From: an uncultured Clostridia bacterium
GTDB taxonomy: Bacteria; Bacillota; Clostridia; Oscillospirales; Oscillospiraceae
DNA length: 64,000 bases
Assembly (NCBI GenBank): GCA_946412355.1
Contig: CAMKGX010000003.1
Location: 1-64,000, forward strand
Reading direction: 5' to 3'
The first letter of the stretch is position 1. Every line of letters starts with the position of its first letter. The notes beneath the pieces were generated by a model. The model saw nothing but the letters and a program-made list of their open reading frames with translations. It was not told where the DNA came from and made no database searches. The position numbers and the translations under genes are program-made. Shown one piece after another: positions 7,833 to 15,814 of the stretch.

Positions 7833-8861
7833 ATGGCAAAAGTTATCACCTTCGGCGAGATCATGATTCGTCTCCAGCCCTATAACTACGAGCGTTTCGT
7901 CCAGGCCGATCACCTGGAGTTCACCTTCGGCGGCGGCGAGGCCAACGTGGCCGTGTCCCTGGCCAACTACGGCCTGGATGCCGCTTACGTCACCAAGCTG
8001 CCCGCCCACGCCATCGGCCAGTGCGCCGTCAACAGCCTGCGCCGCTACGGCGTGGACACCTCCCTCATCGTCCGGGGCGGCGACCGTGTGGGCATCTACT
8101 TCAATGAGAAGGGCGCCTCCCAGCGGGGCAGCGTCTGCATCTATGACCGCGCCCACTCCGCCATCCAGGAGGCCACCACCGCCGACTTCGACTGGGATAA
8201 GATTTTCGAGGGCGCCGACTGGTTCCACTTCACCGGCATCACCCCGGCCCTGGGCCCCAACGTGGTGGACATCTGCCGGGAGGCCTGCAAGGCCGCCAAG
8301 GCCCACGGTCTAAAAATCAGCTGCGACCTGAACTACCGCGGCAAGCTGTGGACCCGCGAGCAGGCCCGCGCCGCCATGACCGACCTGTGCCAGTATGTGG
8401 ACGTGTGCATCTCCAACGAGGAGGACGCCAAGGACGTGTTCGGCATCGAGGCCGAGGCCACCGACATCTACGCCGGTGAGATCAACCGGGAGGGCTACAA
8501 GAGCGTGGCCAAGCAGCTGGCCGATAAGTTCGGCTTCGAGAAGGTGGCCATCACCCTCCGCGAGTCCCACTCCGCCAGCGACAACGGCTGGAGCGCCATG
8601 CTGTACGACGTGAAGAGCGGCGAGTATTGCTTCTCCAAGAAGTATGAGCTGCGCATCATCGACCGCGTGGGCGGCGGCGACAGCTTCGGCGGCGGCCTGA
8701 TCTACTCCCTGCTCACCGGCAAGACCACCCAGCAGGCGGTGGAGTTCGCCGTGGCAGCCTCCGCTTTGAAGCACTCCATCGAGGGCGACTACAACATGGT
8801 CACCGTCGCCGAGGTGGAGAAGCTGGCCGGCGGCGACGGCTCCGGCCGCATCCAGCGCTGA
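7833..8861 (+). CDS. PfkB-family sugar kinase, probable 2-keto-3-deoxygluconate kinase (first of two)
   Basis: A 342-residue ribokinase-fold kinase. It opens with VITFGEIMIRL and the substrate-side glycine motif FGGGEANVAVSLANYG. The C-terminal DRVGGGDSFGGGLIY carries the catalytic aspartate and anion hole. Between KDPG aldolase and the uxa genes the likely reaction is KDG + ATP to KDPG. The ATG at 7833 was chosen because AAAAAGGAG lies about 9 nt upstream. A second related kinase starts 4 bp after its stop. Substrate specificity is inferred from context. Confidence 0.88.
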   Translation: MAKVITFGEIMIRLQPYNYERFVQADHLEFTFGGGEANVAVSLANYGLDAAYVTKLPAHAIGQCAVNSLRRYGVDTSLIVRGGDRVGIYFNEKGASQRGSVCIYDRAHSAIQEATTADFDWDKIFEGADWFHFTGITPALGPNVVDICREACKAAKAHGLKISCDLNYRGKLWTREQARAAMTDLCQYVDVCISNEEDAKDVFGIEAEATDIYAGEINREGYKSVAKQLADKFGFEKVAITLRESHSASDNGWSAMLYDVKSGEYCFSKKYELRIIDRVGGGDSFGGGLIYSLLTGKTTQQAVEFAVAASALKHSIEGDYNMVTVAEVEKLAGGDGSGRIQR

Positions 8862-8865
8862 CGCC

Positions 8866-9954
8866 ATGGAACACTCCAATCCTTTACTGCGCGGCAAGTG
8901 CACGGGGCAGAAGTTCATCACCTTCGGTGAGCTGATGCTGCGTCTGACCCCGCCCAACTATGAGAAAATCCGCATGGCCACCAATTTCGAGGCCAGCTAC
9001 GGCGGCAGCGAGGCCAATATCGCCCTGGCCCTGGCCAACCTGGGTGTGGACAGCACCTTTTTCTCCGTGGTGCCCAACAACTCCCTGGGCAAGAGCGCCA
9101 TCCGTATGCTCCGCAGCAATGACGTCCATTGCACCCCGGTGATTCTCAGCACCCCCGAGGAGACCCCCACCCACCGCCTGGGCACCTACTATCTGGAGAC
9201 GGGCTACGGCATCCGCCCCAGCAAGGTCACCTACGACCGCAAGCACAGCGCCATCACCGAGTACGACTTCGCCAAGGTGGATCTGGACTGGCTGCTGGAG
9301 GGCTTCGATTGGCTGCATTTAAGCGGCATCACCCCCGCCCTGTCCCCCAGCTGCGCCGATTTTATCTTACAGTGCATGGCCAAGGCCAAGGAGAAGGGGC
9401 TCACCGTCAGCTTCGACGGCAACTTCCGCTCCCGGCTGTGGACGTGGGAGGAGGCCCGTGACTTCTGCACCCAGTGCCTGCCCTACGTGGACGTTCTCTT
9501 CGGCATCGAGCCCTATCACCTGTGGCGTGACGAGGCCGACCATGCCAAGGGCGACGTGAAGGACGGCGTCCCCCTGCAGCCCAGCTATGAGCAGCAGGAC
9601 GAGGTGTTCCAGGCCTTCGTGGCCCGCTACCCCAACATCAAGTGCATCGCCCGCCACGTCCGCTACGCCCACACCGGTAGCGAAAACAGCCTTATGGCCT
9701 ACATGTGGTATCAGGGCCACACCTTCGAGAGCAAGCTCTTCACCTTCAACATTCTCGACCGTGTGGGCGGCGGCGACGCCTTTGCCAGCGGCCTCATCTA
9801 CGCCATGATGAACGGCTATAAGCCCATGGACATGGTGAACTTCGCCGTGGCCAGCAGCGTCATCAAGCACACCATCCACGGCGACGGCAACATCACCGAT
9901 GACGCCGAGAGCATCCGCAACCTGATGAACATGAATTACGACATTAAGAGGTAA
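8866..9954 (+). CDS. PfkB-family sugar kinase, second tandem paralogue
   Basis: A 362-residue PfkB kinase with FITFGELMLRLTPPNYEKI, YGGSEANIALALANLG and DRVGGGDAFASGLIY. It differs from its neighbour by an N-terminal extension of about 15 residues and by an insertion near residues 220-245. The gap to the previous stop is 4 bp and there is no good ribosome binding site, so translation is probably coupled. Either both phosphorylate KDG, or one has drifted to another 2-keto sugar acid. The motifs do not decide this. Confidence 0.85.
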   Translation: MEHSNPLLRGKCTGQKFITFGELMLRLTPPNYEKIRMATNFEASYGGSEANIALALANLGVDSTFFSVVPNNSLGKSAIRMLRSNDVHCTPVILSTPEETPTHRLGTYYLETGYGIRPSKVTYDRKHSAITEYDFAKVDLDWLLEGFDWLHLSGITPALSPSCADFILQCMAKAKEKGLTVSFDGNFRSRLWTWEEARDFCTQCLPYVDVLFGIEPYHLWRDEADHAKGDVKDGVPLQPSYEQQDEVFQAFVARYPNIKCIARHVRYAHTGSENSLMAYMWYQGHTFESKLFTFNILDRVGGGDAFASGLIYAMMNGYKPMDMVNFAVASSVIKHTIHGDGNITDDAESIRNLMNMNYDIKR

Positions 9955-9958
9955 CAAC

Positions 9959-11392
9959 ATGAAGCAGTTTATGGATAAGGATTTCCTCCTGGAGACCGAG
10001 ACCGCCCGCCATCTCTTCCACGACTATTCCGAGCGTCTCCCCCTGGTGGACTATCACTGCCACATCTCCCCCCGGGAGATTTATGAGGACCGCCGCTTCA
10101 ACAATCTGGTGGAGGTCTGGCTGGGCGGCAAGAACCCCGACGGCACCTACTTCGGCGACCACTACAAGTGGCGCGTCATGCGCTCCAACGGCACCCCCGA
10201 GGAATACGTCACCGGCGATAAGCCCGCCTTTGAGCGCTTTGAGAAGTTCGTGGAGGCGCTGCAGCTGGCCATCGGCAACCCCATGTACCACTGGTGCAAC
10301 CTGGAGCTGCGTCAGTTCTTCGGCTACGATAAGCCCCTCACCCCCGAGAACGCCAGGGAGTGTTGGGACTGGTGCAACGATAAGCTGCAGCATGACCCGT
10401 CCCTCACCGTCCGCGGCATCATCGAGAAGGCCAACGTGGCCTTCATCGGCACCACCGACGATCCCATCGATTCCCTGGAGTGGCATGAGAAGATTGCCGC
10501 CGACCCCACCATTAAGGTAAAGGTCTGCCCCTCCTTCCGCCCCGACAAGGCCATCAATATCAATAAGCCCGGCTTCGTGGCATACATCGGCAAGCTGGCC
10601 CAGAGCGTGGGCAAGAGCGCCCTGCCCACCGCCGCCGACGTGTGCGATGCCCTGGTGGAGCGCCTGGAATTCTTCGCCAAGATGGGCTGCCGCGCCAGCG
10701 ACCACGGCCTGGACTACATCCCCTTCCGCCCCGCCACCGCCGAGCAGGTGGAGGCGGTCTACGCCAAGGCCATGGCCGGCCAGGCCATCACCGTGGAGGA
10801 GGCCGAGCAGTACCAGACCGCCGTGCTGCTGTGCCTGGGCAAGGCGTATCACCGCCTCAACATCGCCATGCAGCTCCACTATTCCTGCCATCGCAACGCC
10901 AATGAGCGCATGTACGCCAAGCTGGGCCCCGACACCGGCTTCGACATGATCGCCCAGACCTCCTGCGCCGTGGAGATTTCCCGCTTCCTGTCCGCCCTGG
11001 ACAAGGAGGGCCAGTGCCCCAAGACCATTCTCTACTCCCTCAACGGCGTGGACAATGACGTGCTGGGCACCATGCTGGGCTGCTTCCAGGGCACCGAGGT
11101 CCCCGGCAAGATTCAGCTAGGCAGCGCCTGGTGGTTCATGGACACCAAGTCCGGCATGGAGAACCAGATGCGCTCCCTGGCCAACCTGGGCCTCCTGGGC
11201 AACTTCGTGGGCATGCTCACCGACTCCCGCTCCTTCCTGAGCTATGCCCGTCATGACTATTTCCGCCGCATCTTCTGCAACCTGGTGGGTAACTGGGTGG
11301 AGAACGGCGAATATCCCGCCATCGAGAGCGCGCTGCAGCGCATCGTGGAGGGCGTCAGCTACCGTAACGCCGCCCGCTATTTTGATCTGTAA
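9959..11392 (+). CDS. uxaC: Glucuronate (uronate) isomerase
   Basis: A 477-residue member of the uronate isomerase family (amidohydrolase fold), which converts glucuronate to fructuronate and galacturonate to tagaturonate. It shows the family's metal-binding start LPLVDYHCHISPREI (HxH), the block WLGGKNPDGTYFGDHYKWR, GLDYIPFRPAT and the end-domain LTDSRSFLSYARHDYFRR. Length is normal for UxaC. The ribosome binding site AAGAGG lies inside the end of the preceding kinase gene, 4 bp upstream. It is the first step of the pathway encoded here. Confidence 0.96.
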   Translation: MKQFMDKDFLLETETARHLFHDYSERLPLVDYHCHISPREIYEDRRFNNLVEVWLGGKNPDGTYFGDHYKWRVMRSNGTPEEYVTGDKPAFERFEKFVEALQLAIGNPMYHWCNLELRQFFGYDKPLTPENARECWDWCNDKLQHDPSLTVRGIIEKANVAFIGTTDDPIDSLEWHEKIAADPTIKVKVCPSFRPDKAININKPGFVAYIGKLAQSVGKSALPTAADVCDALVERLEFFAKMGCRASDHGLDYIPFRPATAEQVEAVYAKAMAGQAITVEEAEQYQTAVLLCLGKAYHRLNIAMQLHYSCHRNANERMYAKLGPDTGFDMIAQTSCAVEISRFLSALDKEGQCPKTILYSLNGVDNDVLGTMLGCFQGTEVPGKIQLGSAWWFMDTKSGMENQMRSLANLGLLGNFVGMLTDSRSFLSYARHDYFRRIFCNLVGNWVENGEYPAIESALQRIVEGVSYRNAARYFDL

Positions 11393-11401
11393 GGAGAGAT
11401 A

Positions 11402-12883
11402 ATGACTATGGAACTGTTAAGCTACAAGACCCTGCGCGACCAGGGCTACGATGGTTACCTGCTGCCCGAGGCCCCTGTGAAGGTGTTGCAATTCGGCGAG
11501 GGCAACTTCCTCCGTGCCTTCGTGGATTATTTCATCGACGTGATGAACGAGAAGGCCGGCTTCAACGGCAAGGTGGTGCTGACCCAGCCCATCGCCCCGG
11601 GCCTGGCCCCCATGATCAACGCCCAGGAGGGCCTGTACACCCTGTTCCTCCGGGGCCGCGAGAATGGCGAGAAGGTGAACCGCAAGCGTGTCATCTCCTG
11701 CGTCAAGAGTTGCAATAACCCCTATGAGGACTTCCAGGGTCTGCTGGACCAGGCCAAGAATCCCGACCTCCGCTTCCTGGTGTCCAACACCACCGAGGCC
11801 GGCATCGTCTTCGACCCCGCCTGCCAATTCGACGATACGCCCCCCTCCAGCTTCCCCGGCAAGCTCACCGTGTTCCTGCACCAGCGCTGGCAGCAGGGCC
11901 TGAAGGGCTTTGTCATCCTGTCCTGCGAGCTCATCGACCATAACGGCGACGAGCTGAAGCGCTGCGTCCAGGAGTATATCAAGCTCTGGGGCCTGGAGGA
12001 TGACTTCGCCGCCTGGGTGGATCGTGAGAACGTGTTCTGCTCCACCCTGGTGGACCGCATCGTCACCGGCTATCCCCGCAAGGAGGCCGAGGCCATCTGC
12101 CAGGAGCTGGGCTACCAGGATAACATCATCGACACCGCCGAGGTCTTCGGCTTCTGGGTCATCGAGGGCCCCCAGTGGATCAAGGACGAGTTCCCCTTCG
12201 AGAAGGCCGGCCTGCCCATCATCGTGGTGGACGACCATACCCCCTACAAGCAGCGCAAGGTTCGCATCCTCAACGGTGCCCATACCTCCATGGTGCTGGG
12301 CGCCTACCTGGCCGGCAAGGACATCGTCCGCCAGTGCATGGAGGATGCCACCATCCGCGACTTCATGAACAAGACCATCTTCGACGAGGTCATCCCCACC
12401 CTGGACCTGCCGAAAGACGAGCTCACCGAGTTCGCCGGCTCCGTCATCGACCGGTTCAATAACCCCTACATCGACCATCAGCTTCTGGACATCTCCCTGA
12501 ACTCCACCGCCAAGTGGAAGGCCCGGGTCATGCCCAGCCTCACCGAGTACTATAAGCGCCTGGGCAAGCTGCCCCGGTGCATCACCTTCTCCTTCGCGGC
12601 CTATATCGCCTTCTATCACACCGCCCGTGAAAAGGGCGAGAACTGCCTCATCGGCCGCCGGGGCGAGGGCACCTATAACATCAAGGACGACGACTGGACC
12701 CTGGATTTCTACCTGCAGCATAAGGACGATGACCTGAAGACCCTGGCTCACGCCGTCATCCACAATGACCGCATGTGGGGCGACACCCTGGCCAACCTCC
12801 CCGGCTTCGAGGCCGCGGTGGTGGAGGCCCTGGAGGCCATCCAGACCAAGGGCATGTACGAGGCCATGAAGGCCTGCCTCTGA
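11402..12883 (+). CDS. uxaB: Tagaturonate reductase (altronate oxidoreductase)
   Basis: A 493-residue mannitol-dehydrogenase-family reductase. The nucleotide-binding start is VLQFGEGNFLRAFVDYF, followed by LVSNTTEAG and the catalytic-region segment KVRILNGAHTSMVLGAYLAG. It reduces tagaturonate to altronate with NADH. AAGGAG stands 5 nt before the ATG at 11402; an ATG two codons later (11408) is also possible. UxuB is related, but the presence of UxaA rather than UxuA in the operon favours UxaB. Confidence 0.93.
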   Translation: MTMELLSYKTLRDQGYDGYLLPEAPVKVLQFGEGNFLRAFVDYFIDVMNEKAGFNGKVVLTQPIAPGLAPMINAQEGLYTLFLRGRENGEKVNRKRVISCVKSCNNPYEDFQGLLDQAKNPDLRFLVSNTTEAGIVFDPACQFDDTPPSSFPGKLTVFLHQRWQQGLKGFVILSCELIDHNGDELKRCVQEYIKLWGLEDDFAAWVDRENVFCSTLVDRIVTGYPRKEAEAICQELGYQDNIIDTAEVFGFWVIEGPQWIKDEFPFEKAGLPIIVVDDHTPYKQRKVRILNGAHTSMVLGAYLAGKDIVRQCMEDATIRDFMNKTIFDEVIPTLDLPKDELTEFAGSVIDRFNNPYIDHQLLDISLNSTAKWKARVMPSLTEYYKRLGKLPRCITFSFAAYIAFYHTAREKGENCLIGRRGEGTYNIKDDDWTLDFYLQHKDDDLKTLAHAVIHNDRMWGDTLANLPGFEAAVVEALEAIQTKGMYEAMKACL

Positions 12884-12889
12884 TATGCT

Positions 12890-12946
12890 TATCATAAAAC
12901 GGCTGCGCCATTTTATGATAGTGAGATGGCAGTCCACTCCATGCAC
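12890..12946 (+). repeat. Dispersed hairpin-plus-tail repeat, copy B
   Basis: TATCATAAAA-N11-TTTTATGATA (12890-12920) followed by a tail with TGAGATGGCAGTCCACT. The hairpin core (AAAACGGC...GCC.TTTT) and the tail match copy A at 1-57 in the opposite orientation. It sits between uxaB and uxaA. Confidence 0.7.
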
Positions 12947-12985
12947 TTGCTTTGCTGGCACACTGCGTGGCCCAAAAAATAGCTT

Positions 12986-13015
12986 CATAGGGACGGGCAT
13001 CTGCCCGCCCCTATC
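12986..13015. repeat. Palindromic repeat of the TAGGGG...CCCCTA type, single copy
   Basis: GGGACGGGCA-TC-TGCCCGCCCC, flanked by ATA and TAT. It has the same design as the repeats at 38.15-39.17 kb: an outer TAGGG/CCCTA border with a variable GC-rich stem. It lies just before the uxaA ribosome binding site. Confidence 0.65.
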
Positions 13016-13036
13016 AGCCTATAAGGAGATACGATT

Positions 13037-14515
13037 ATGAAACTCATCAAGATCCATCCTGCGGACAACGTGGCCGTTGCCCTGGAGAATCTGGTAAAAG
13101 GAGAGACCCTCACCGTAGACGGCGCCGCCGTCACCGCCATCGAGGACGTGGAGCGGGGCCATAAGATCGCCCTCACCGCCATCCCCGAAGGCGCCCCCAT
13201 CATGAAGTACGGCAACCCCATCGGCCTGGCCAAGTGCGACATCGCCCCCGGCGCCTGGGTCCACGTCCATAACGTCCGCACCGGCCTTTCCGAGACGGCG
13301 GATTACGTCTATGACCATAAGACCTACGACCTGCCCACTGTGTCCGAGCGCACCTTCATGGGCTACCGCCGTGATGACGGCCGTGCCGCCGTTCGCAACG
13401 AGCTGTGGATCATCCCCACCGTGGGCTGCGTCAACAACGTGGCCGCCGCCCTGGTGCGGGAGAACCAGCACCTGGTCACCGGCAATATTGATGGCCTCTA
13501 CACCTTCCCCCATCCCTTCGGCTGCAGCCAGATGGGCGGCGACCACGCCCAGACCCGGAAGCTGCTGGCGGCCCTGGTGCGCCATCCCAACGCCGGCGGC
13601 GTGCTGGTGCTGTCCCTGGGCTGCGAGAATCTCACCCAGGAGCAGTTCAAGGAGGAGCTGGGCCAGTGGGATGACCGCCGCGTCAAGTTCCTCACCTGCC
13701 AGCAGGTGGAGGACGAGCTGGAAGCCGGCTCCGCCCTGCTGCAGGAGCTGGCGGCCTACGCCCAGGGCTTTAAGCGCGAGGCCCTGCCCGCCTCCGAGCT
13801 GGTGGTGGGCCTGAAGTGCGGCGGCTCCGACGGCCTCTCCGGCATCACCGCCAACCCCGCCGTGGGCCGCTTCTCCGACCGTCTGGTGGCCCTGGGCGGC
13901 TCCACCGTCCTCACCGAGGTGCCCGAGATGTTCGGCGCCGAGAATATCCTGTTCTCCCGCTGCCAGAACCGCCAGGTGTTCGACGAGGCCGTGTCGATGG
14001 TCAACAGCTTCAAGGACTATTTCGTCAGCCACGGCCAGGTGGTCTACGAGAATCCCAGCCCCGGCAATAAGGCCGGCGGCATCACCACGTTGGAGGACAA
14101 GTCCTGCGGCTGCGTCCAGAAGGGAGGCTCCGCCCAGATCGTGGACGTGCTGCACTACGGCGAGGCCGTGGAGAAGAAGGGCCTGAGCCTGCTCAGCGCC
14201 CCCGGCAACGACCTGGTGGCCTCCACCGCTCTGACGGCGGCGGGCGCCCATATCATCCTCTTCACCACCGGCCGGGGCACCCCCTTCGGCGCCCCCGCCC
14301 CCACCGTGAAGATTTCCACCAACACCCCCCTCTACGAGAAGAAGAACAACTGGATCGACTTCAATGCCGGCACCGTGGCCCAGGGCGAGAGCCTGGACGA
14401 CGCCGGCGACCGCCTGCTGGACTACGTCCTCCGCGTGGCCTCCGGCGAGGAGACCAAGGCCGAGCGCCATGGCGCCCGTGAGATTTCCATCTTCAAAGAC
14501 GGCGTAGTGCTGTAA
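13037..14515 (+). CDS. uxaA: Altronate dehydratase
   Basis: A 492-residue fused altronate dehydratase: an N-terminal SAF domain (residues about 1-95, VHVHNVRTGLSE near its end) and a large C-terminal catalytic domain (FMGYRRDDGRAAVRNELWII, TVGCVNNVA, HPFGCSQMGGDHAQTRKLL, GLKCGGSDGLSGITANP). The conserved cysteines in GCSQ, GCEN and KCGG fit metal binding. It converts altronate to 2-keto-3-deoxygluconate. The ATG has AAGGAG 9 nt upstream. The 153-bp gap before it holds two repeat elements, so it may be less tightly coupled to uxaB. Confidence 0.95.
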   Translation: MKLIKIHPADNVAVALENLVKGETLTVDGAAVTAIEDVERGHKIALTAIPEGAPIMKYGNPIGLAKCDIAPGAWVHVHNVRTGLSETADYVYDHKTYDLPTVSERTFMGYRRDDGRAAVRNELWIIPTVGCVNNVAAALVRENQHLVTGNIDGLYTFPHPFGCSQMGGDHAQTRKLLAALVRHPNAGGVLVLSLGCENLTQEQFKEELGQWDDRRVKFLTCQQVEDELEAGSALLQELAAYAQGFKREALPASELVVGLKCGGSDGLSGITANPAVGRFSDRLVALGGSTVLTEVPEMFGAENILFSRCQNRQVFDEAVSMVNSFKDYFVSHGQVVYENPSPGNKAGGITTLEDKSCGCVQKGGSAQIVDVLHYGEAVEKKGLSLLSAPGNDLVASTALTAAGAHIILFTTGRGTPFGAPAPTVKISTNTPLYEKKNNWIDFNAGTVAQGESLDDAGDRLLDYVLRVASGEETKAERHGAREISIFKDGVVL

Positions 14516-14531
14516 TCATCCCCCGAAAACA

Positions 14532-14561
14532 GAATCCCCCATCCGGCCGGATGGGGGATTC
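14532..14561 (+). terminator. Hairpin after uxaA
   Basis: A 30-bp uninterrupted palindrome with core CCATCCGGCCGGATGG, starting 17 bp after the uxaA stop. It has no U tract, so it may work as an mRNA 3' stabiliser together with the next hairpin. Confidence 0.6.
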
Positions 14562-14588
14562 CGCGCTATATAGCCCCGGGATACATTA

Positions 14589-14620
14589 AAAGCCCCTCGT
14601 TCGGTGGAACGAAGGGCTTG
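14589..14620 (-). terminator. Terminator between uxaA and the 42-residue gene
   Basis: The stem AAGCCC.TCGTTC / GAACGA.GGGCTT has a 4-nt loop. On the minus strand it ends in CTTTTAAT, a U-rich tail, which fits termination of the small minus-strand gene at 14691-14819. Confidence 0.65.
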
Positions 14621-14690
14621 TTCGCATATACACGCCTTGCGGCGGAATAGTAGAGTGTTCTCTCCGCTGTGTGCAGCGGTGAGGGCGAGA

Positions 14691-14819
14691 TTACATCTCA
14701 GCGAAGGGCAGAGTCCAGGAGTACATCACGAAGTCCCGGTCGTTCAGCAGGTTGGGGAAATGGGCCTCGCTTTCAAGCTCTGCAATAGCGATCATGTTGC
14801 GATCGTTCATCATGTTCAT
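14691..14819 (-). CDS. Unrecognised 42-residue protein
   Basis: A small reading frame with a complete set of signals: promoter TTGTTT-17 bp-TAGAAT, AGAAAGGA 4-5 nt before the ATG, and a downstream terminator. The product starts MNMMNDRNMIAIAELESE and ends DFVMYSWTLPFAEM. It is acidic, with no signal peptide, transmembrane segment, cysteine or leader-peptide GG motif. I recognise no family. It could be a regulatory micro-protein or a leader/signal peptide. Codon use resembles neighbouring genes. It is divergent from the export-like gene's neighbours but on the same strand as that gene. Confidence 0.55.
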   Translation of the reverse strand: MNMMNDRNMIAIAELESEAHFPNLLNDRDFVMYSWTLPFAEM

Positions 14820-14848
14820 CGCGTCCTTTCTTTTCTGAAGCTGGCGTT

Positions 14849-14891
14849 ATTCTATCCCCACCCAGAGCCAAAAACAAGGGCAATCATTGCC
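14849..14891 (-). promoter_or_regulatory. Promoter and palindrome of the 42-residue gene
   Basis: On the minus strand, TTGTTT (14877-14872) and TAGAAT (14854-14849) are 17 bp apart. Transcription would begin about 20 nt before the start codon. The palindrome GGCAATCATTGCC (14879-14891) touches the -35 box and may be an operator. Confidence 0.6.
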
Positions 14892-15123
14892 AAACCTCAC
14901 AAAAAAGACCCACAGCTTTTGTGCTATCTCACAATAAGAAAAGCAAAAACCCACACAACCGCACCAAAAAGTCCATATCCAACCCGCCCGAAACATCCCC
15001 CAAACATCTCCAAACCCCCAAGAAAACCCGGCATCCAAGCGGAAACACAAATAAATAAAATCGTTTCCATCCATACACACATCCGAAATGTGCATATCAA
15101 TCCCGTGCTACATGCGAGCCCTA
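14892..15123. other. Strand-asymmetric AC-rich intergenic stretch
   Basis: The plus strand is mostly A and C with very few G; the minus strand is correspondingly GT-rich. A minus-strand open frame of 82 codons (15095-14847) exists, but its Trp/Phe/Gly/Cys-rich product follows from the base skew, and it has no ribosome binding site. I see no convincing gene. It could be an untranslated leader or a skewed spacer. Confidence 0.5.
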
Positions 15124-15126
15124 TAA

Positions 15127-15152
15127 AAAAACAGCCCCCAAGGGGCTGTTTT
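15127..15152 (-). terminator. Terminator of the small multidrug-export-like gene
   Basis: AAAACAGCCCC-N4-GGGGCTGTTTT, with a longer T run on the minus strand (TTTTTTT over 15125-15131). It starts 12 bp after the stop codon of the gene at 15164-15640. Confidence 0.9.
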
Positions 15153-15163
15153 CCCGTTCTGCC

Positions 15164-15640
15164 TTACCCTATCACGCCGAACGCCGTCACGCCCAGCAGG
15201 CTCAGCGCCCCCATGATGACGCCTGCCAGCAGCACGCCGCCCATGCAGGCCAGGGCACTCTTTTTCAGGCCCATATTCAGAATGCTGGCGCCCAGGGTGC
15301 CGGTCCAGGCCCCGGTGCCGGGCAGGGGGATGCCCACAAACAGCAGCAGCGCCCAGAAGAGGCCCCGGCCCGCCTTGGACTGCAGCTTCTGCCCCGCCTT
15401 CTCGCCCTTTTGGAGGCACCAGGTGAAAAAAGGCCCGATGAGGGGCTTGTCCTGCCCCCAGGTCAGCACCTTGCGGGCAAAGAGATAGATAAAGGGCACC
15501 GGCAGCATGTTGCCTACGATGGCGATGGCGTAGGTCAGCCACAGGGGCAGTCCGTAGACCACGCCGTAGGGAATGGCGCCCCGCAGCTCAATCAGCGGCA
15601 CCATGGACACCAGAAACACAATGAGACAATGCTTAATCAT
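15164..15640 (-). CDS. COG2426 / small multidrug export protein family membrane protein
   Basis: A 158-residue integral membrane protein with about four hydrophobic segments. Landmarks are MVPLIELRGAIPYGVVYGLP, NMLPVPFIYLFARK and GIPLPGTGAWTGTLGAS; the paired ELRGAIP and PLPGTGAW segments are hallmarks of the family (Sm_multidrug_ex). These resemble the re-entrant loops of DedA-like proteins. The family name comes from weak drug-resistance evidence and the substrate is unknown. The ATG at 15640 follows GTAAGGAG at 6 nt. The gene has its own promoter and terminator. Confidence 0.85.
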   Translation of the reverse strand: MIKHCLIVFLVSMVPLIELRGAIPYGVVYGLPLWLTYAIAIVGNMLPVPFIYLFARKVLTWGQDKPLIGPFFTWCLQKGEKAGQKLQSKAGRGLFWALLLFVGIPLPGTGAWTGTLGASILNMGLKKSALACMGGVLLAGVIMGALSLLGVTAFGVIG

Positions 15641-15667
15641 ACGCCGCTCCTTACAAAAAACTGATTC

Positions 15668-15696
15668 ATTATACTCCCGCGCCGCGCCATTGGCAA
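15668..15696 (-). promoter_or_regulatory. Promoter of the COG2426 gene
   Basis: On the minus strand, TTGCCA (15696-15691) and TATAAT (15673-15668) are separated by 17 bp, a strong sigma-A promoter. Confidence 0.85.
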
Positions 15697-15746
15697 GCTG
15701 CGGCATAAAAAATGCGCTAAAAACCCTAATTTCGTGAGAAAACCTA

Positions 15747-15775
15747 TCGACAAACGGCGGCGCGTCCGCTATACT
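15747..15775 (+). promoter_or_regulatory. Promoter of the Na/Pi cotransporter gene
   Basis: TCGACA (15747-15752) and TATACT (15770-15775) are spaced 17 bp. It is divergent from the COG2426 promoter. Confidence 0.7.
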
Positions 15776-15814
15776 GTCAATGTACGCTATTTTATGATGG
15801 GAGGGTATGGGCTA

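Noticed and set aside
14847-15095. 82-codon minus-strand frame in the AC-rich block
   Set aside because: Composition follows from base skew (Trp, Phe, Gly, Cys), no ribosome binding site, and it overlaps the promoter of the 42-codon gene.
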